Of a stretch of DNA of 35,609 bases, positions 15,457 to 25,002 are shown piece by piece. The stretch is from positions 1-35,609 of the forward strand of contig JASBUW010000152.1 in the NCBI GenBank assembly GCA_030147755.1, written 5' to 3'. A program made the translations under genes and the position numbers. Under the pieces are notes generated by a model that worked only from the letters and a program-made list of their open reading frames with translations, did not search any database and was not told the origin of the DNA. Position 1 is the stretch's first letter. Every line of letters begins with the position of its first letter. This DNA is from Parachlamydiaceae bacterium (GTDB lineage Bacteria; Chlamydiota; Chlamydiia; Chlamydiales; Parachlamydiaceae).

Positions 15457-16802
15457 GAGCAGGAATCTCTGGGTTAGCGACAGCTTGGTTTTTGCGGCAA
15501 GAATTGGGATCTCAAGTACAACTGACTATTCTTGAAAAAAGCCCGCGTCCCGGAGGATGGATGCAAACTGTACAAACAGGCGATTATCTATTTGAACAAG
15601 GACCGCGCAGTTGTCGTCCAAAAGGCAATGGACAAGCGACTTTAGCTTTAGTGGAGGCTTTAGGATTGCAAGATCAAGTCATTACTCCTTCTCAGGAGTC
15701 ACAATCGCGCTATATTTACGATCAGGGGCGCTTACAGCGATTGCCACGCCATTTATGGGAAGTTCCCTTTTCACCACTTATGTCTGATTGGTTTAAAGCT
15801 TTATGGCGTGATTGGACGCAACCTAAGCGGCAGGTAGAGGATGAAAGCATTCATGCATTTTTTTCTAGGCGGCTAGGACCATCTTGGGTAGAACGCTTAA
15901 TTGATCCCTTTGTTTTAGGAATTTATGCAGGCGACTGCACGCGTTTATCTTTAAAGAGCTGTTTTCCCTTATTTGATCAATGGGAACACAAGCAGGGGTC
16001 TTTATTAAAAGGGGCTTGGTGTCATCCAGCCTCATCGGCATCCTCTGCTTTTTTTCAGAGATTTAAACGCATTCCACTCTTTTCCTTCAAAGAAGGAATG
16101 GAGACATTACCACGTGCGTTGGCGAATCAATTACAAGATTGTCTTATGTTTCAGCAAGCTGCGCATGAATTAAACTTTGTCTCCGCTGGTGTACAGATAC
16201 AATTAGAAACGGGCCAGTCATTAAAAGCAGATCATGTGATTTCCACTTTACCGACTTGGGCATTAGCTGATTTATTAAAGCCTTATCCTCAATTGGTTAC
16301 AAAACTTAATGCATTACAGTATGCAAATGTAACAGTTGTCCATGTAGGATGTGCACAACAAGTGCTTCCTTTTAAAGGGTTTGGATATTTAGTGCCTTCT
16401 AAGCATCAGTCTCCGATTTTAGGTTGTGTGTGGGATTCTTGCGTCTTTCCTCAGCAAAACTTACATCCGGAACAAACGCGTTTAACCCTCATGATGGGAG
16501 GAGTGCAACATCCTGAGGTTGAGCACTGGTCTTTACAAGAAATAGAGGAAAAAGCGTTAGAAACTTTAGCGGATCACTGCAAAATTAAGGCGCAACCTCA
16601 ATGTATAGAAGTGAAAAGAGCGAAAAAAGCGATTCCGCAATATGAAGTGGGTTATGATCAGTGGAAAGGGGATCTCATGCAAACCGTGCAAACTCTGACG
16701 ACGCGCTTAACGTTAAGTGGCAATGCATTTACAGGTGTTGCGGTGAATGACTGCATAGCGCAAGCGGAGCAGTTGGCACAGCAACTGAAGATTGAGATTT
16801 GA
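15429..16802 (+). CDS. hemG: Protoporphyrinogen oxidase (HemG/HemY type)
   Basis: FAD enzyme of late haem synthesis, oxidising protoporphyrinogen IX (or coproporphyrinogen III) at the membrane. The 457-residue protein starts with a dinucleotide-binding fold IVILGAGISGLATAW and the E at the end of the second strand (TILEKSPRPGG). It has RSCRPKGNG, the FAD-site region, a substrate domain, and a C-terminal GNAFTGVAVNDCIAQAEQLA motif typical of HemY-type oxidases. AAGGA at 15417-15421, 7 bases before the ATG at 15429, decides the start. From memory, Chlamydia places hemN between hemE and hemG; here they overlap directly. No clear terminator follows. Confidence 0.93.
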   Translation: MSRPHIVILGAGISGLATAWFLRQELGSQVQLTILEKSPRPGGWMQTVQTGDYLFEQGPRSCRPKGNGQATLALVEALGLQDQVITPSQESQSRYIYDQGRLQRLPRHLWEVPFSPLMSDWFKALWRDWTQPKRQVEDESIHAFFSRRLGPSWVERLIDPFVLGIYAGDCTRLSLKSCFPLFDQWEHKQGSLLKGAWCHPASSASSAFFQRFKRIPLFSFKEGMETLPRALANQLQDCLMFQQAAHELNFVSAGVQIQLETGQSLKADHVISTLPTWALADLLKPYPQLVTKLNALQYANVTVVHVGCAQQVLPFKGFGYLVPSKHQSPILGCVWDSCVFPQQNLHPEQTRLTLMMGGVQHPEVEHWSLQEIEEKALETLADHCKIKAQPQCIEVKRAKKAIPQYEVGYDQWKGDLMQTVQTLTTRLTLSGNAFTGVAVNDCIAQAEQLAQQLKIEI

Positions 16803-16877
16803 TTTTTGTGTGCTTTTTTTTTGCAAAAAATAGAGATGCCTTCTACATTTAGGAACACAAGAGCAGAGATTTTATGA

Positions 16878-16886
16878 TGCTATATT
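16878..16886 (+). promoter_or_regulatory. Extended -10 element upstream of clpC
   Basis: TGCTATATT matches an extended -10, about 22 bases before the clpC ATG, so the leader would be only about 15 nt. No good -35 lies upstream, and no CIRCE-type inverted repeat is visible. Confidence 0.35.
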
Positions 16887-16907
16887 CTACAAAAAAGTGG
16901 GGCCGAC

Positions 16908-19535
16908 ATGTTTGATAAATTTACGAACCGAGCTAAACAAGTCATTAAATTGGCTAAAAAGGAAGCACAGCGCCTCAATCATAATTATTTAGGTACAGAA
17001 CATGTCCTCTTGGGATTGCTCAAGTTAGGGCAGGGCGTGGCTGTTAATGTTTTGCGTAATCTCAACATTGACTTTGAAACCGTCCGCAATGAGGTAGAAA
17101 AACTTGTGGGGTATGGCCCTGAAATTCAAGTCTATGGCGATCCTGCTTTAACCGGAAAGGTAAAAAAAGTTTTTGAATATGCCAATGAAGAGGCAGCCAA
17201 TCTCAATCATAATTATGTGGGAACAGAACACTTATTATTGGGATTACTCCGACAAACCGATGGTGTTGCAGCCCAAGTGCTTGAAAACTTGAATGTCAAC
17301 TTAAAAGAAGTACGCAAAGAAGTCTTAAAAGAGCTCGAGACATTTAACTTGCAATTGCCTCCCATCAGTGGCACGGGATTGGGTCCTAATGCCGGTCAAC
17401 CGGGGCAAAATAAACCCCCTTACGATAAAGCACCGGCGGTTGGAGCCGCCAATGATAAAATGCCTGCTCTCAAAGCGTATGGGCACGATTTGACTGAGAT
17501 GTGCCGTGAAAATAAAATGGATCCTGTCATTGGACGTAAAGATGAAATTGAACGCCTCATCCTCATTTTATGCCGACGTCGTAAAAATAACCCTGTATTA
17601 GTGGGTGAAGCGGGTGTGGGAAAAACCGCCATCGTGGAAGGTCTTGCACAAGCAATTGTCAAGGGGAATGTTCCGGATACTTTACGCAAAAAGAAGCTCA
17701 TTACATTAGATCTCGCTTTGATGATTGCAGGAACAAAGTATCGGGGGCAGTTTGAAGAGCGTATTAAAGCGGTTATGGACGAAATTAAGAAAAATGGAAA
17801 CGTTCTGCTCTTTATCGACGAGTTGCACACGATTGTGGGGGCCGGTGCTGCAGAAGGCGCGATTGATGCGTCCAATATCTTAAAACCTGCGTTATCACGG
17901 GGTGAATTACAATGTATTGGGGCGACAACCATTGATGAATATCGCAAACATATTGAGAAAGATGCGGCTTTAGAGCGCCGTTTTCAAAAAATCTTGGTCG
18001 TTCCGCCAAGCGTAGATGAAACGATCGAGATTTTAAATGGATTAAAACCGGAATACGAAAAACATCATAAAGTTTTCTTTACTCCTCAAGCGATTAACGC
18101 GGCGGCTGTTTTATCGGATCGCTATATTCATGGACGTTTTTTACCTGATAAGGCAATCGATTTAATTGACGAGGCAGGCGCTAAAATGCGGATCTCGATG
18201 ATGAATCAACCGCAAGATATCAGTAAGTATGAAATTGAAATCGAAGAAACACGCTTAGCGAAAGAAGAATCGATTAGTAAGCAAGAATATGAAAAAGCAG
18301 CTAAATTGCGTGATAAAGAAAAGACCTTGCGCGAGCAATTGCAACAAATACGGACTGAATGGGAAATTAATAAAGAAGAGCATGAAGTAATCGTCGAAGA
18401 TGAAGACGTCGCGAATGTCATTGCCCATCAGACGGGGATTCCTTTGAATCGTTTGACAGAGGGAGAATTGCAGAAGGTGCTCAAAATGGAAGATATTCTC
18501 AAAGAGAATATCATCGGACAAGAAGATGCCATCAAGACTGTTTGTCGGGCAATTCGTCGCAGTCGTGCAGATATCAAAGATCCTAATCGACCCATCGGAG
18601 CGTTTCTCTTTTTAGGTCCCACAGGCGTCGGAAAAACATTATTAGCACGTCTCTTAGCGATCAATATGTTTGGGGGAGAAGAAGCTCTCATTCAAGTCGA
18701 TATGTCTGAGTATATGGAAAAATTTGCGGTCAGCCGCATGACAGGATCTCCTCCCGGTTATGTGGGTCACGAAGAAGGTGGACAGCTCACAGAGCAAGTG
18801 CGGCAACGTCCTTATTCTGTCGTGTTATTCGACGAGATTGAGAAAGCGCATCCAGATGTGATGGACTTACTCTTGCAAATCCTAGAAGAAGGACGCTTAA
18901 CAGATTCTTTTGGTCGCAAAGTAGATTTTCGCAATACGATCATCATTATGACCTCTAACTTAGGAGCCGATCTCATTAAGAAAAGCACAGAGATTGGATT
19001 TGGTGTCGTAGAAGGCTCGTTAGATTATGATCGCATTAAAGATAAAATTGAAAGCGAAGTTAAAAAACGCTTCAAACCAGAGTTTCTTAATCGCTTGAAC
19101 GATATTGTGATTTTCCATCCTCTTAATCGTGACAACTTACTGCAAGTCATTTCAATAGAAATTGAAAAATTGAAAAAACGGTTAGGTAAGCGCCATGTAT
19201 TCATGGATTTAGACGAAGCTGCCAAATTGTTCTTAGTCGAGAAAGGATTCCAGCCCGAAATGGGAGCTCGTCCTTTGCGTCGTACCATTGAGCAGTTCTT
19301 AGAAGATCCATTAGCAGAAAGAATTCTCTCGAATCCTTCTGAAGGACGTCGCTGTCGTGTGACTGTGCAAGATAACCAAATTGTTTTTGTCGATGATGAA
19401 GTGTATGCACTTCCCGAAAAAGAAAAGGAAAAAGACAAGAACAAGGATAAGCATAAGAATAAGCACAAAGATAAGGATGAGGAAAAGGCTCAAGACGAAG
19501 AAAAAGAAGAAGAAGAGAAAGAGCCAAAATCTTAG
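16908..19535 (+). CDS. clpC: ATP-dependent Clp protease ATP-binding subunit ClpC
   Basis: Hsp100 unfoldase that feeds substrates to ClpP. Domain order over 875 residues: double ClpN repeat (1-150; both halves have LNHNY[14 protein letters not shown] motifs), AAA+ 1 with Walker [10 protein letters not shown] at 233 and Walker [10 protein letters not shown], a coiled UVR-type middle segment at about 455-490 ([21 protein letters not shown]), AAA+ 2 with Walker A GPTGVGKT at 570, and the D2-small domain ([18 protein letters not shown]). The tail 838-875 is a Lys/Asp/Glu/His-only run, an oddity absent from typical ClpC of about 850 residues. The ATG has only a weak GGGG before it. A hairpin follows the stop. 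Confidence 0.96.
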   Translation: MFDKFTNRAKQVIKLAKKEAQRLNHNYLGTEHVLLGLLKLGQGVAVNVLRNLNIDFETVRNEVEKLVGYGPEIQVYGDPALTGKVKKVFEYANEEAANLNHNYVGTEHLLLGLLRQTDGVAAQVLENLNVNLKEVRKEVLKELETFNLQLPPISGTGLGPNAGQPGQNKPPYDKAPAVGAANDKMPALKAYGHDLTEMCRENKMDPVIGRKDEIERLILILCRRRKNNPVLVGEAGVGKTAIVEGLAQAIVKGNVPDTLRKKKLITLDLALMIAGTKYRGQFEERIKAVMDEIKKNGNVLLFIDELHTIVGAGAAEGAIDASNILKPALSRGELQCIGATTIDEYRKHIEKDAALERRFQKILVVPPSVDETIEILNGLKPEYEKHHKVFFTPQAINAAAVLSDRYIHGRFLPDKAIDLIDEAGAKMRISMMNQPQDISKYEIEIEETRLAKEESISKQEYEKAAKLRDKEKTLREQLQQIRTEWEINKEEHEVIVEDEDVANVIAHQTGIPLNRLTEGELQKVLKMEDILKENIIGQEDAIKTVCRAIRRSRADIKDPNRPIGAFLFLGPTGVGKTLLARLLAINMFGGEEALIQVDMSEYMEKFAVSRMTGSPPGYVGHEEGGQLTEQVRQRPYSVVLFDEIEKAHPDVMDLLLQILEEGRLTDSFGRKVDFRNTIIIMTSNLGADLIKKSTEIGFGVVEGSLDYDRIKDKIESEVKKRFKPEFLNRLNDIVIFHPLNRDNLLQVISIEIEKLKKRLGKRHVFMDLDEAAKLFLVEKGFQPEMGARPLRRTIEQFLEDPLAERILSNPSEGRRCRVTVQDNQIVFVDDEVYALPEKEKEKDKNKDKHKNKHKDKDEEKAQDEEKEEEEKEPKS

Positions 19536-19547
19536 GTCAATAACAAG

Positions 19548-19580
19548 AAGCCATTATTCAAATCATTTGAATAATGGCTT
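19548..19580 (+). terminator. Hairpin after clpC
   Basis: AAGCCATTATTCAA and TTGAATAATGGCTT form a perfect 14-bp stem with a 5-nt loop, 12 bp after the clpC stop. No T-run follows. Directly behind it starts the large palindrome at 19589. Confidence 0.55.
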
Positions 19581-19588
19581 AAACAAAG

Positions 19589-19734
19589 CAATTGATAAAT
19601 AAAAGGACAAACGACACCAAGGACAATAAGGACCTCAAGGACAAGGTGGACAAAAGGACTTTTTATCTTTTGTCCACTTTGTCCTTGAGGTCCTTATTGT
19701 CCTTGGTGTCGTTTGTCCTTTTATTTATCAATTG
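19589..19734. repeat. Palindrome of 9-bp GGAC units, copy 2
   Basis: Arms 19589-19656 and 19667-19734 (68 bp, one mismatch, 10-nt loop). Inside, the units step at GGAC roughly every 9 bases (CACCAAGGAC, AATAAGGAC, CTCAAGGAC). The family resemblance to copy 1 is clear, but the outer CAATTGATAAAT arm is unique to this copy. The remaining 19735-19852 is AT-rich leader of the next gene. Confidence 0.95.
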
Positions 19735-19852
19735 TATTAATTTGTTTTAATTTATAAATCAAGAAGGGTAATGATTTTTATTAAACAAAGTTTATTTTTT
19801 TGTTTAATATCTATTTAATTTAGTTTAATTAAAAATATATGAGGTGAAGAGT

Positions 19853-20329
19853 ATGGCAAATTTTGTAAGTGGTCTATTACATGGCATGGTTTTTGAAACA
19901 GATGTAGAAAGCTGGACAGGGCAATATCTATATAGTGATTTTGCAACTGGTAAAGCAGAAAAAGACACGACACTCAATACGTTGGTTAAAATTCCGTTTA
20001 TAGGAATTGCTGCAGCTATAGGGAAAGTGGTTTTGTTGGTTTTCCATACCTTAGGGCATCTTTGTCTAGCACTTGTGACGCTTAAAAAAGGTCATTTATT
20101 TCATGCTGCTAAAGGAGCCTGTGAAATATTAAGAGGCGGAATCGAAATCATTCCTATTGTGGGGCGTATATTTACAAACGCTTATAATTCTACGCCAAGA
20201 TTTGACCCGCTTGGTATGGGTGGGCGTTCTTGGTGGATGATTAAAGTTTACAATCCGCAAAAACCAGATGGGTTAGATGAATGGATGGATTACTGGGTAA
20301 CATTCCCAAAACGTTTCCACGTTAGATAA
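19853..20329 (+). CDS. Small putative membrane protein, unrecognised
   Basis: The 158-residue protein has a 46-77 hydrophobic stretch (IPFIGIAAAIGKVVLLVFHT, then LGHLCLALVTL) and a second shorter one at 97-107 (IEIIPIVGRIF), separated by a basic loop. The C-terminus is soluble with several Trp. No signal peptide is seen. Paired hydrophobic blocks resemble the bilobed domain of chlamydial inclusion-membrane proteins, but the spacing is loose, so that is only a suggestion. GAGGTG at 19841-19846 favours the ATG at 19853 over an in-frame GTG at 19844. It stands alone between a GGAC-type and a CACAGAG-type palindrome. Confidence 0.65.
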   Translation: MANFVSGLLHGMVFETDVESWTGQYLYSDFATGKAEKDTTLNTLVKIPFIGIAAAIGKVVLLVFHTLGHLCLALVTLKKGHLFHAAKGACEILRGGIEIIPIVGRIFTNAYNSTPRFDPLGMGGRSWWMIKVYNPQKPDGLDEWMDYWVTFPKRFHVR

Positions 20330-20343
20330 AAAATAACCTTCTT

Positions 20344-20419
20344 TTTTCTCTGGGTTCTCTGTGTCCTCTGTGGTAATTGACTAAGTTTACCACAAAGGAC
20401 ATAGAGAGCATAGAGAAAG
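20344..20419. repeat. CACAGAG-type palindrome, copy 2
   Basis: Left arm TTTCTCTGGGTTCTCTGTG... (20344-20376) pairs with right arm ...CATAGAGAGCATAGAGAAAG (20386-20419), with several mismatches. The loop is near ATTGACTAAG. It is more diverged than copies 1 and 3 and lies 14 bp after the stop of the small membrane protein. Confidence 0.8.
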
Positions 20420-20490
20420 TCAATTCTGAAAAATCAAAATTTTCACAAAAAATTAAAAAAATAGTTGGTTTATTTATTTCAGCATGATAG

Positions 20491-20585
20491 AGATAGAGCA
20501 AGTTCTTTTGCGCATCGCATTCTTGGAAATAGCCTCCGACAGCTATTTCCTTCGAATGTAATTGCAAAAAATACTTGCTCTATCT
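20491..20585. repeat. Long imperfect hairpin downstream of the HTH-EIIA gene
   Basis: AGATAGAGCAAGT (20491-20503) pairs with ACTTGCTCTATCT (20573-20585), and GGAAATAGC (20525-20533) pairs with GCTATTTCC (20542-20550) around the loop; mismatched segments lie between. The structure ends 2 bp past the stop of the minus-strand gene. It looks unlike the two 9-bp-unit families and may be a third palindrome type or a terminator. Confidence 0.6.
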
Positions 20586-20587
20586 TA

Positions 20588-21316
20588 TTATAGAGCGGCT
20601 TTAGGAATTTGACTTTCCCAATCTTTAACAAACGTGAGAAGTTGTTCTTTGGAAGGTTGAGTTCTGAATAATTCGAGCGCTTGAGGTTGGTTGCTGAGGT
20701 GGGCAATTTTAGCTAGCAAGTGGAGATGTCGCTTATCTTCACATGCAAAGAGGAAAAAGAGTGTATGTACAGGTTGACCATCCAAAGCACCATACTCAAG
20801 AGGCTCATCCAAAAAGACAACGACTACTGCATCATGATGCGCATTGAGAAGAGAATCACGTGTATGAGGAACCGCTATGCCATTGTTAAGTGAAGTTGGC
20901 ATTAATGCTTCACGATCTAATAACAGTTCAGTCATGACTTCTGCATCGACATGCAAATTTTTTGCAACTCGACGCATAGTGGCGCGAATGATGTCTTCTT
21001 TATTATCGCCATGGACGTGGTGGAGAACATCGCCTTTGTGGATAGCGCGAAACAAACTGAATTGTTTGCTTCCACCTGTTGCAACAGGAGGCATAGAAAC
21101 TGACAGCGTTTCTGCTTCTTTATGTTGCACAAACGGAGAGATTCCGTATGTTTTGTCTAATTTATGAGAGATCACCCAGCTTTCAATTTCTGTACGGGAA
21201 AAACAATGCTGACCATTAATACGATAAGCTGGGATTTCGCCTTTTGACACCCACTGTTGGATGTCTTTTACTTTTACGTTGAGAAGATCTGCAACATCTT
21301 GAATTTTTAAGTCCAT
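20588..21316 (-). CDS. ptsN: PTS EIIA-Ntr-like protein with N-terminal MerR/excisionase-type HTH
   Basis: Residues 1-55 form a small helix-turn-helix (IQDVADLLNVKVKDIQQWVS, then GEIPAYRINGQHCFSRTEIESW), like excisionase/MerR DNA-binding modules. Residues about 85-240 are an EIIA domain of the fructose/nitrogen-PTS type with the phospho-acceptor H151 in GIAVPHTRD. The fusion is known in Chlamydia next to a second, single-domain PtsN, so it is a lineage trait. It probably links the phosphorylation state of a carbohydrate-poor regulatory PTS to DNA or protein targets. An AGAGGGTG-type Shine-Dalgarno precedes the ATG at 21316. A 149-bp gap separates it from the upstream ptsN. Confidence 0.9.
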   Translation of the reverse strand: MDLKIQDVADLLNVKVKDIQQWVSKGEIPAYRINGQHCFSRTEIESWVISHKLDKTYGISPFVQHKEAETLSVSMPPVATGGSKQFSLFRAIHKGDVLHHVHGDNKEDIIRATMRRVAKNLHVDAEVMTELLLDREALMPTSLNNGIAVPHTRDSLLNAHHDAVVVVFLDEPLEYGALDGQPVHTLFFLFACEDKRHLHLLAKIAHLSNQPQALELFRTQPSKEQLLTFVKDWESQIPKAAL

Positions 21317-21465
21317 AACACACCCTCTTATTTATATGATAAATGATGGTTAAGAAAAATGGAACTCCTTAACTTGCTTTCAATCACAGCTAAACATAGA
21401 AATATTAATTTTCGATAAAGATGATTAGAAAATTTAAAATTTTTTTTCGGGTAGCAGGAAGTGAC

Positions 21466-21912
21466 TTAAACTGAATGAAATAGCTCGATTATTGCTTGTG
21501 GATTTTGTGAAGTTAAAAGTTTTTGGCGGAGATCTTCGTCTTTAATTGCTTGGGTCAATTGCGATAAAATTTGTAAATATTCTGTTTGCTTATCATCGGG
21601 ACCGCCAATCATGAAGATTAAACGCACGGGAGCACCATCTAAAGCGTTCCAATCCACGGGTTTTTGCAAGATGCCGATAGCAATGAAAAATTGATCGAAG
21701 CTAGGTAGCTTCGCATGCGGAATGGCAACACCCATGCCAATGCCAGTAGACACAATTTTTTCGCGCTTAATAATGGCTTGATAGAAAGTGTTTTCTTGTT
21801 CGAGTAGACCTTGTTTATAAATATGATGGACAAGCTCATGCAAAGCTGCATCGCGTGTACCAGCTTGTGAAAATATCACGAGATTGGGATGCATATAATG
21901 AGACATTTGCAT
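21466..21912 (-). CDS. ptsN: PTS EIIA-Ntr-like protein (single domain)
   Basis: A 148-residue EIIA domain spanning the whole protein, with phospho-acceptor H66 in GMGVAIPHAKLP and the C-terminal fold LIFMIGGPDDKQTEYLQILSQL typical of the fructose/Ntr group. Its likely role is a phosphorylatable regulator rather than a sugar transporter, since no EIIB/EIIC is nearby. Starts at residues 1 and 3 are both possible; neither has a clear Shine-Dalgarno. It begins 27 bp after dut and is probably translated from the same message. Confidence 0.92.
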   Translation of the reverse strand: MQMSHYMHPNLVIFSQAGTRDAALHELVHHIYKQGLLEQENTFYQAIIKREKIVSTGIGMGVAIPHAKLPSFDQFFIAIGILQKPVDWNALDGAPVRLIFMIGGPDDKQTEYLQILSQLTQAIKDEDLRQKLLTSQNPQAIIELFHSV

Positions 21913-21939
21913 GTTAAAAAATCACTCGTCTAAGTAACC

Positions 21940-22398
21940 TCATGCTCCTCCTGTATGGCCAAAACCACCTATTCCACGTTCTGTTGCAGCTAGATCAAAA
22001 CAGGGAATAAAATTGGCGCGCACGACAGAAGCTAATACGAATTGCGCAATTCTCATGCCGGGTGTTACAATAAAAGGTTCTTTGCCATGATTAATGAGGA
22101 TCACTTTAATGTCTCCTCGGTAATCGGCATCTATGGTTCCCGGCGTGTTCAACACAGTGACTTGATGCTTTAAAGCTAAACCGCTGCGTGGACGTATTTG
22201 AATTTCATAGCCTTCCGGAATCGCTGTGCGTATTCCAGTAGAAATAAGAGCAGAATGGCCTGGGGGAATAATGACAGGCTCTTTTAAATAAGCTTTGACG
22301 TCTGCTCCGGCAGCCTCTTTTGTCATGTAAAAGGGTAAATTTTCTTCTTCTTCAGCTAGGGTGGGAATATCCACCACTCTATTGCAGTGCTCAGACAT
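21940..22398 (-). CDS. dut: Deoxyuridine 5'-triphosphate nucleotidohydrolase (dUTPase)
   Basis: Hydrolyses dUTP to dUMP, keeping uracil out of DNA and feeding dTMP synthesis. The 152-residue protein has all five trimeric dUTPase motifs: GADVKAY (1), RPRSGLA (2), [15 protein letters not shown] (3, with the catalytic Asp), MRIAQ (4) and the C-terminal [10 protein letters not shown] (5) that closes over the active site. AGGA lies 11 bases before the ATG. It starts 24 bp after the accD stop, inside the accD-dut-ptsN cluster known from Chlamydia. Confidence 0.97.
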   Translation of the reverse strand: MSEHCNRVVDIPTLAEEEENLPFYMTKEAAGADVKAYLKEPVIIPPGHSALISTGIRTAIPEGYEIQIRPRSGLALKHQVTVLNTPGTIDADYRGDIKVILINHGKEPFIVTPGMRIAQFVLASVVRANFIPCFDLAATERGIGGFGHTGGA

Positions 22399-22422
22399 AA
22401 TGCCGTATCCTATGATTTAAAA

Positions 22423-23355
22423 TTAGTTTTTAACTTCTTTTGATAAATTTGTGGAAGCTTTTTTTCCATGGCGCGGAGATTGTCCATTCACATGCGTCTC
22501 AGCTTCTTCAAACGTATTCCCCTTTAGAAATTCTATAAAATCTGTGAGGGTTTGCTTAAGATCATGGCGATTCACAATGCAATCAATCATGCCATGCTCG
22601 AGTAAAAATTCTGATTTTTGTGCGCCAGCAGGAAGTTGTTGTCCGATGGTTTGTTCAATGACACGTGGTCCTGCAAAGCAAATGAGGGCATTGGGTTCTG
22701 CGATAATAATATCACCTAATGAAGCAAAGGAAGCGGTAACTCCTCCTGTGGTAGGATTCGTCAAAACAGATAAATAGGGAATGCCTGCTTCATGTAGCTT
22801 AGCTAATGCGGCTGAGGTTTTAGCCATTTGCATTAAGGATAGCACCGACTCTTGCATGCGTGCTCCGCCTGATGTTGAGACAATGACAAGTGGCAAACGG
22901 TGAGCTAAAGCATGTTCAATGAGACGGGTGAGTCTTTCTCCTACAACCGAACCCATGGAACCGCCCATAAAATTAAAATCTAATACACCTAAAGCAATTT
23001 TATGCTTATTGAGTAAGCAAGTACCTACGATAACCGCTTCATTATTTCCCGATTTTTCTTGCGCATTGATGAGACGAGCAGGATAAGGTTCTGTATCGAC
23101 AAAATGGAGGGTGTCTACGGGTTGTAAGTGATTAAATAAAGCTTCAAATGTATCCGAATCGCTCAAACTATGGATGCGTTCTTCGGCTGACAAGCGATAG
23201 TGGTAATTACATTTAGGACAGCAATTTTGATTTTGCTCTAATTCATTGGTGTGGATCAATTCATTACAGTGGGTGCATTTGAGCCATCCACTAAAGCCGT
23301 CTTTCTTAGTGGTTTGAATTTTAATTTTTGGTTTATCGCGGGAAAAAAGACCCAT
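22423..23355 (-). CDS. accD: Acetyl-CoA carboxylase carboxyltransferase subunit beta
   Basis: With AccA it transfers CO2 from biotin to acetyl-CoA, giving malonyl-CoA, the first step of fatty-acid synthesis. The 310-residue protein has the N-terminal zinc ribbon (C27, C30, then CCPKC with C49) and the carboxyltransferase core with GGSMGSVVGERLTRLIEHAL and VSTSGGARMQESVLSLMQMA (oxyanion-hole glycines). The signature LTNPTTGGVTASFASLGDII follows, then GPRVIEQTIGQQLPAGAQ. The C-terminal 20 residues (VNGQSPRHGKKASTN...) are basic and unconserved. A CACAGAG palindrome sits in its 5' intergenic region. Confidence 0.97.
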   Translation of the reverse strand: MGLFSRDKPKIKIQTTKKDGFSGWLKCTHCNELIHTNELEQNQNCCPKCNYHYRLSAEERIHSLSDSDTFEALFNHLQPVDTLHFVDTEPYPARLINAQEKSGNNEAVIVGTCLLNKHKIALGVLDFNFMGGSMGSVVGERLTRLIEHALAHRLPLVIVSTSGGARMQESVLSLMQMAKTSAALAKLHEAGIPYLSVLTNPTTGGVTASFASLGDIIIAEPNALICFAGPRVIEQTIGQQLPAGAQKSEFLLEHGMIDCIVNRHDLKQTLTDFIEFLKGNTFEEAETHVNGQSPRHGKKASTNLSKEVKN

Positions 23356-23473
23356 GATGAACTCGCATTTAAATGTGTTAATTTAATTTAAAAAATATGA
23401 GTACAACTATAATAATAGACTAAATTGAATAACACAAGATTTAATCACGAGCTTTTGTGTGATGAAATTTACC

Positions 23474-23547
23474 TTCTCTGTGCTCTCTGTGTACTCTGTG
23501 GTAATTTATTAAGTTTACCACAGAGTACACAGAGAGCACAGAGAGAA
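23474..23547. repeat. CACAGAG-type palindrome, copy 3
   Basis: Left arm 23474-23504 and right arm 23515-23547 are nearly perfect complements, the left lacking one CT dinucleotide. The right arm from ACCACAGAGTACACAGAG to CACAGAGAGAAA is identical over 32 bases to the first codons of the GxxExxY gene at 35235-35266. It lies between the sodA stop and the accD start. Confidence 0.9.
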
Positions 23548-23597
23548 AATAGAAATAAATTCAAGGTGCTTTCCACATCAAAAGCGTGCCAAATTTA

Positions 23598-24224
23598 TTA
23601 TGCTTGTGCTTTCTCAAAACGTTCAGCGACATTCTTCCAATTGATGACATTCCAAATGGCTTTGACATAATCAGCACGCACATTTTTATATTGTAGGTAA
23701 TAAGAATGTTCCCAAACGTCTATGCCTAAGAGTGGAATGAGTCCTTTTGTCACTAAGGGATCTTGGTTATCACAAGCGGCCAACATGAAACATTTATTGA
23801 CTTTGCACCAACCTAGCCAAGCCCAGCCGGATCCTTGCAATCCAATCGCCATCGTACTCAATTGATCAATTAAATTTTGAAGAGAGCCATATTGTTTATT
23901 AATGGCTTGAGCTAAAGCGCCATCCGGAGGAGTGCCTCCACCTTTATCTTTAGGAGCCAAATTTGTCCAAAAAATGGAGTGATTGAGATGTCCGCCCCCA
24001 TTAAATTTAATAGCAGATAAAAGGGATTCCATCGCCGCTAAATCTTTTTTCTGAGCAGCTTCGTTATATTGTTCTAAAGCTTTATTCAAATTGTTGACAT
24101 AGGCTTGATGGTGTTTTGTGTAGTGCAAATTCATGATTTCTGCACTGATGAAGGGTTCTAAAGCGTTAAAATCATAGGGAAGAGGAGGAAGTTGGTATTG
24201 TTGTTGAGAGTCTGGTTGGTTCAT
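23598..24224 (-). CDS. sodA: Superoxide dismutase, Mn type (Fe/Mn family)
   Basis: Dismutates superoxide in the cytoplasm. The 208-residue protein holds the four metal ligands H34 (NLHYTKHH), H82 ([11 protein letters not shown]), D169 and H173 ([11 protein letters not shown]). The NQDP motif at about 153-156 supplies the Gln typical of Mn-specific enzymes, and GGGHLNH also favours Mn. AAGGAG lies 7 bases before the ATG. In Chlamydia the equivalent gene sits next to accD, as here. It may answer phagocyte or amoeba oxidative attack, but is equally a housekeeping gene. Confidence 0.95.
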   Translation of the reverse strand: MNQPDSQQQYQLPPLPYDFNALEPFISAEIMNLHYTKHHQAYVNNLNKALEQYNEAAQKKDLAAMESLLSAIKFNGGGHLNHSIFWTNLAPKDKGGGTPPDGALAQAINKQYGSLQNLIDQLSTMAIGLQGSGWAWLGWCKVNKCFMLAACDNQDPLVTKGLIPLLGIDVWEHSYYLQYKNVRADYVKAIWNVINWKNVAERFEKAQA

Positions 24225-24341
24225 ACGTACTCCTTGTTAAAATGAAAGGGATGAGCGTCATTGTGAACAAATTACACTAATTAGGCAAGAAGTGGAAGGT
24301 AACTATTTTATTTAAGATTGTAATTGCCTTATACCTAAAAC

Positions 24342-24998
24342 TTAAGAAACTTGAATGGTGCGCTGTTCTTCTAAATAACGCGCGGTAATGGGGCCAATCG
24401 GAGTCAAAGTGAGAGACGTTGGCAATTGACCGAAAATGCCCAAAAAAGCATCTACTGTAGAAGGACTGGTAAAAACAATTTCATCAAAATGCTCTAAATT
24501 GGGCAAATGATCAGGGGTGTGCGGAACAGGATCATATAACACACAGGTTGTATGGCGAATTTGCTGAGTGATCAAAAAATCTTTTATCACAGAACGTGCA
24601 CGTGCGGAATGCGGCCAAAAGACATGCGCTTGTTTTAAAGGCAATTGTTTGAGTGCAGCGATGACGCCTTCAGCTGTTTCTTCCTGAGCGACAAGAGTGG
24701 GTTGGATGCCGCAAGCCGTCAGATGTTTGGCAGTGACTTGTCCGACGGCAATTGTTGTTTTGGCAGACCAATTGTGTAGAGAAATGCCTAGGCGAGCTAA
24801 GTCATCTGCTAAAATGTTGACTGTGCTTTTAGAAGAAATAATGATATGTGAATAGGTATTAAAGGCGCACAGAATACGTTGAAGAGCCAAGTCTTTAAGG
24901 GGACGGGGCACAATGCGAATAATGGGCCAATGCGTCACTTGGCCTTGAGCTTGATACGATGTGGGATCTAATCCCAAATATAAAATGCGCTTAGACAT
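24342..24998 (-). CDS. hemD: Uroporphyrinogen-III synthase
   Basis: Closes and rearranges hydroxymethylbilane to uroporphyrinogen III. HemD sequences are very variable; the assignment rests on the two-lobed fold pattern (IIRIVPRP, HIIISSKSTVNILADDL, TIAVGQVTAKHLTACG, HVFWPHSARARSVIKDFL, EIVFTSPSTVDAFLGIFG, TPIGPITARYLEEQ) and on position: it starts 4 bp after the hemC stop. At 218 residues it is slightly short for the family (about 240-250), with the end near TIQVS. Confidence 0.9.
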   Translation of the reverse strand: MSKRILYLGLDPTSYQAQGQVTHWPIIRIVPRPLKDLALQRILCAFNTYSHIIISSKSTVNILADDLARLGISLHNWSAKTTIAVGQVTAKHLTACGIQPTLVAQEETAEGVIAALKQLPLKQAHVFWPHSARARSVIKDFLITQQIRHTTCVLYDPVPHTPDHLPNLEHFDEIVFTSPSTVDAFLGIFGQLPTSLTLTPIGPITARYLEEQRTIQVS

Positions 24999-25002
24999 AA
25001 CT

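Noticed and set aside
16803-16907. CIRCE or heat-shock operator before clpC
   Set aside because: No 9-bp inverted repeat with the known spacing was found; only an extended -10-like box is present.
17420-17947. 175-codon minus-strand open frame inside clpC
   Set aside because: It lies antisense within strongly conserved AAA+ coding sequence; its composition mirrors clpC codons and no ribosome site is seen.
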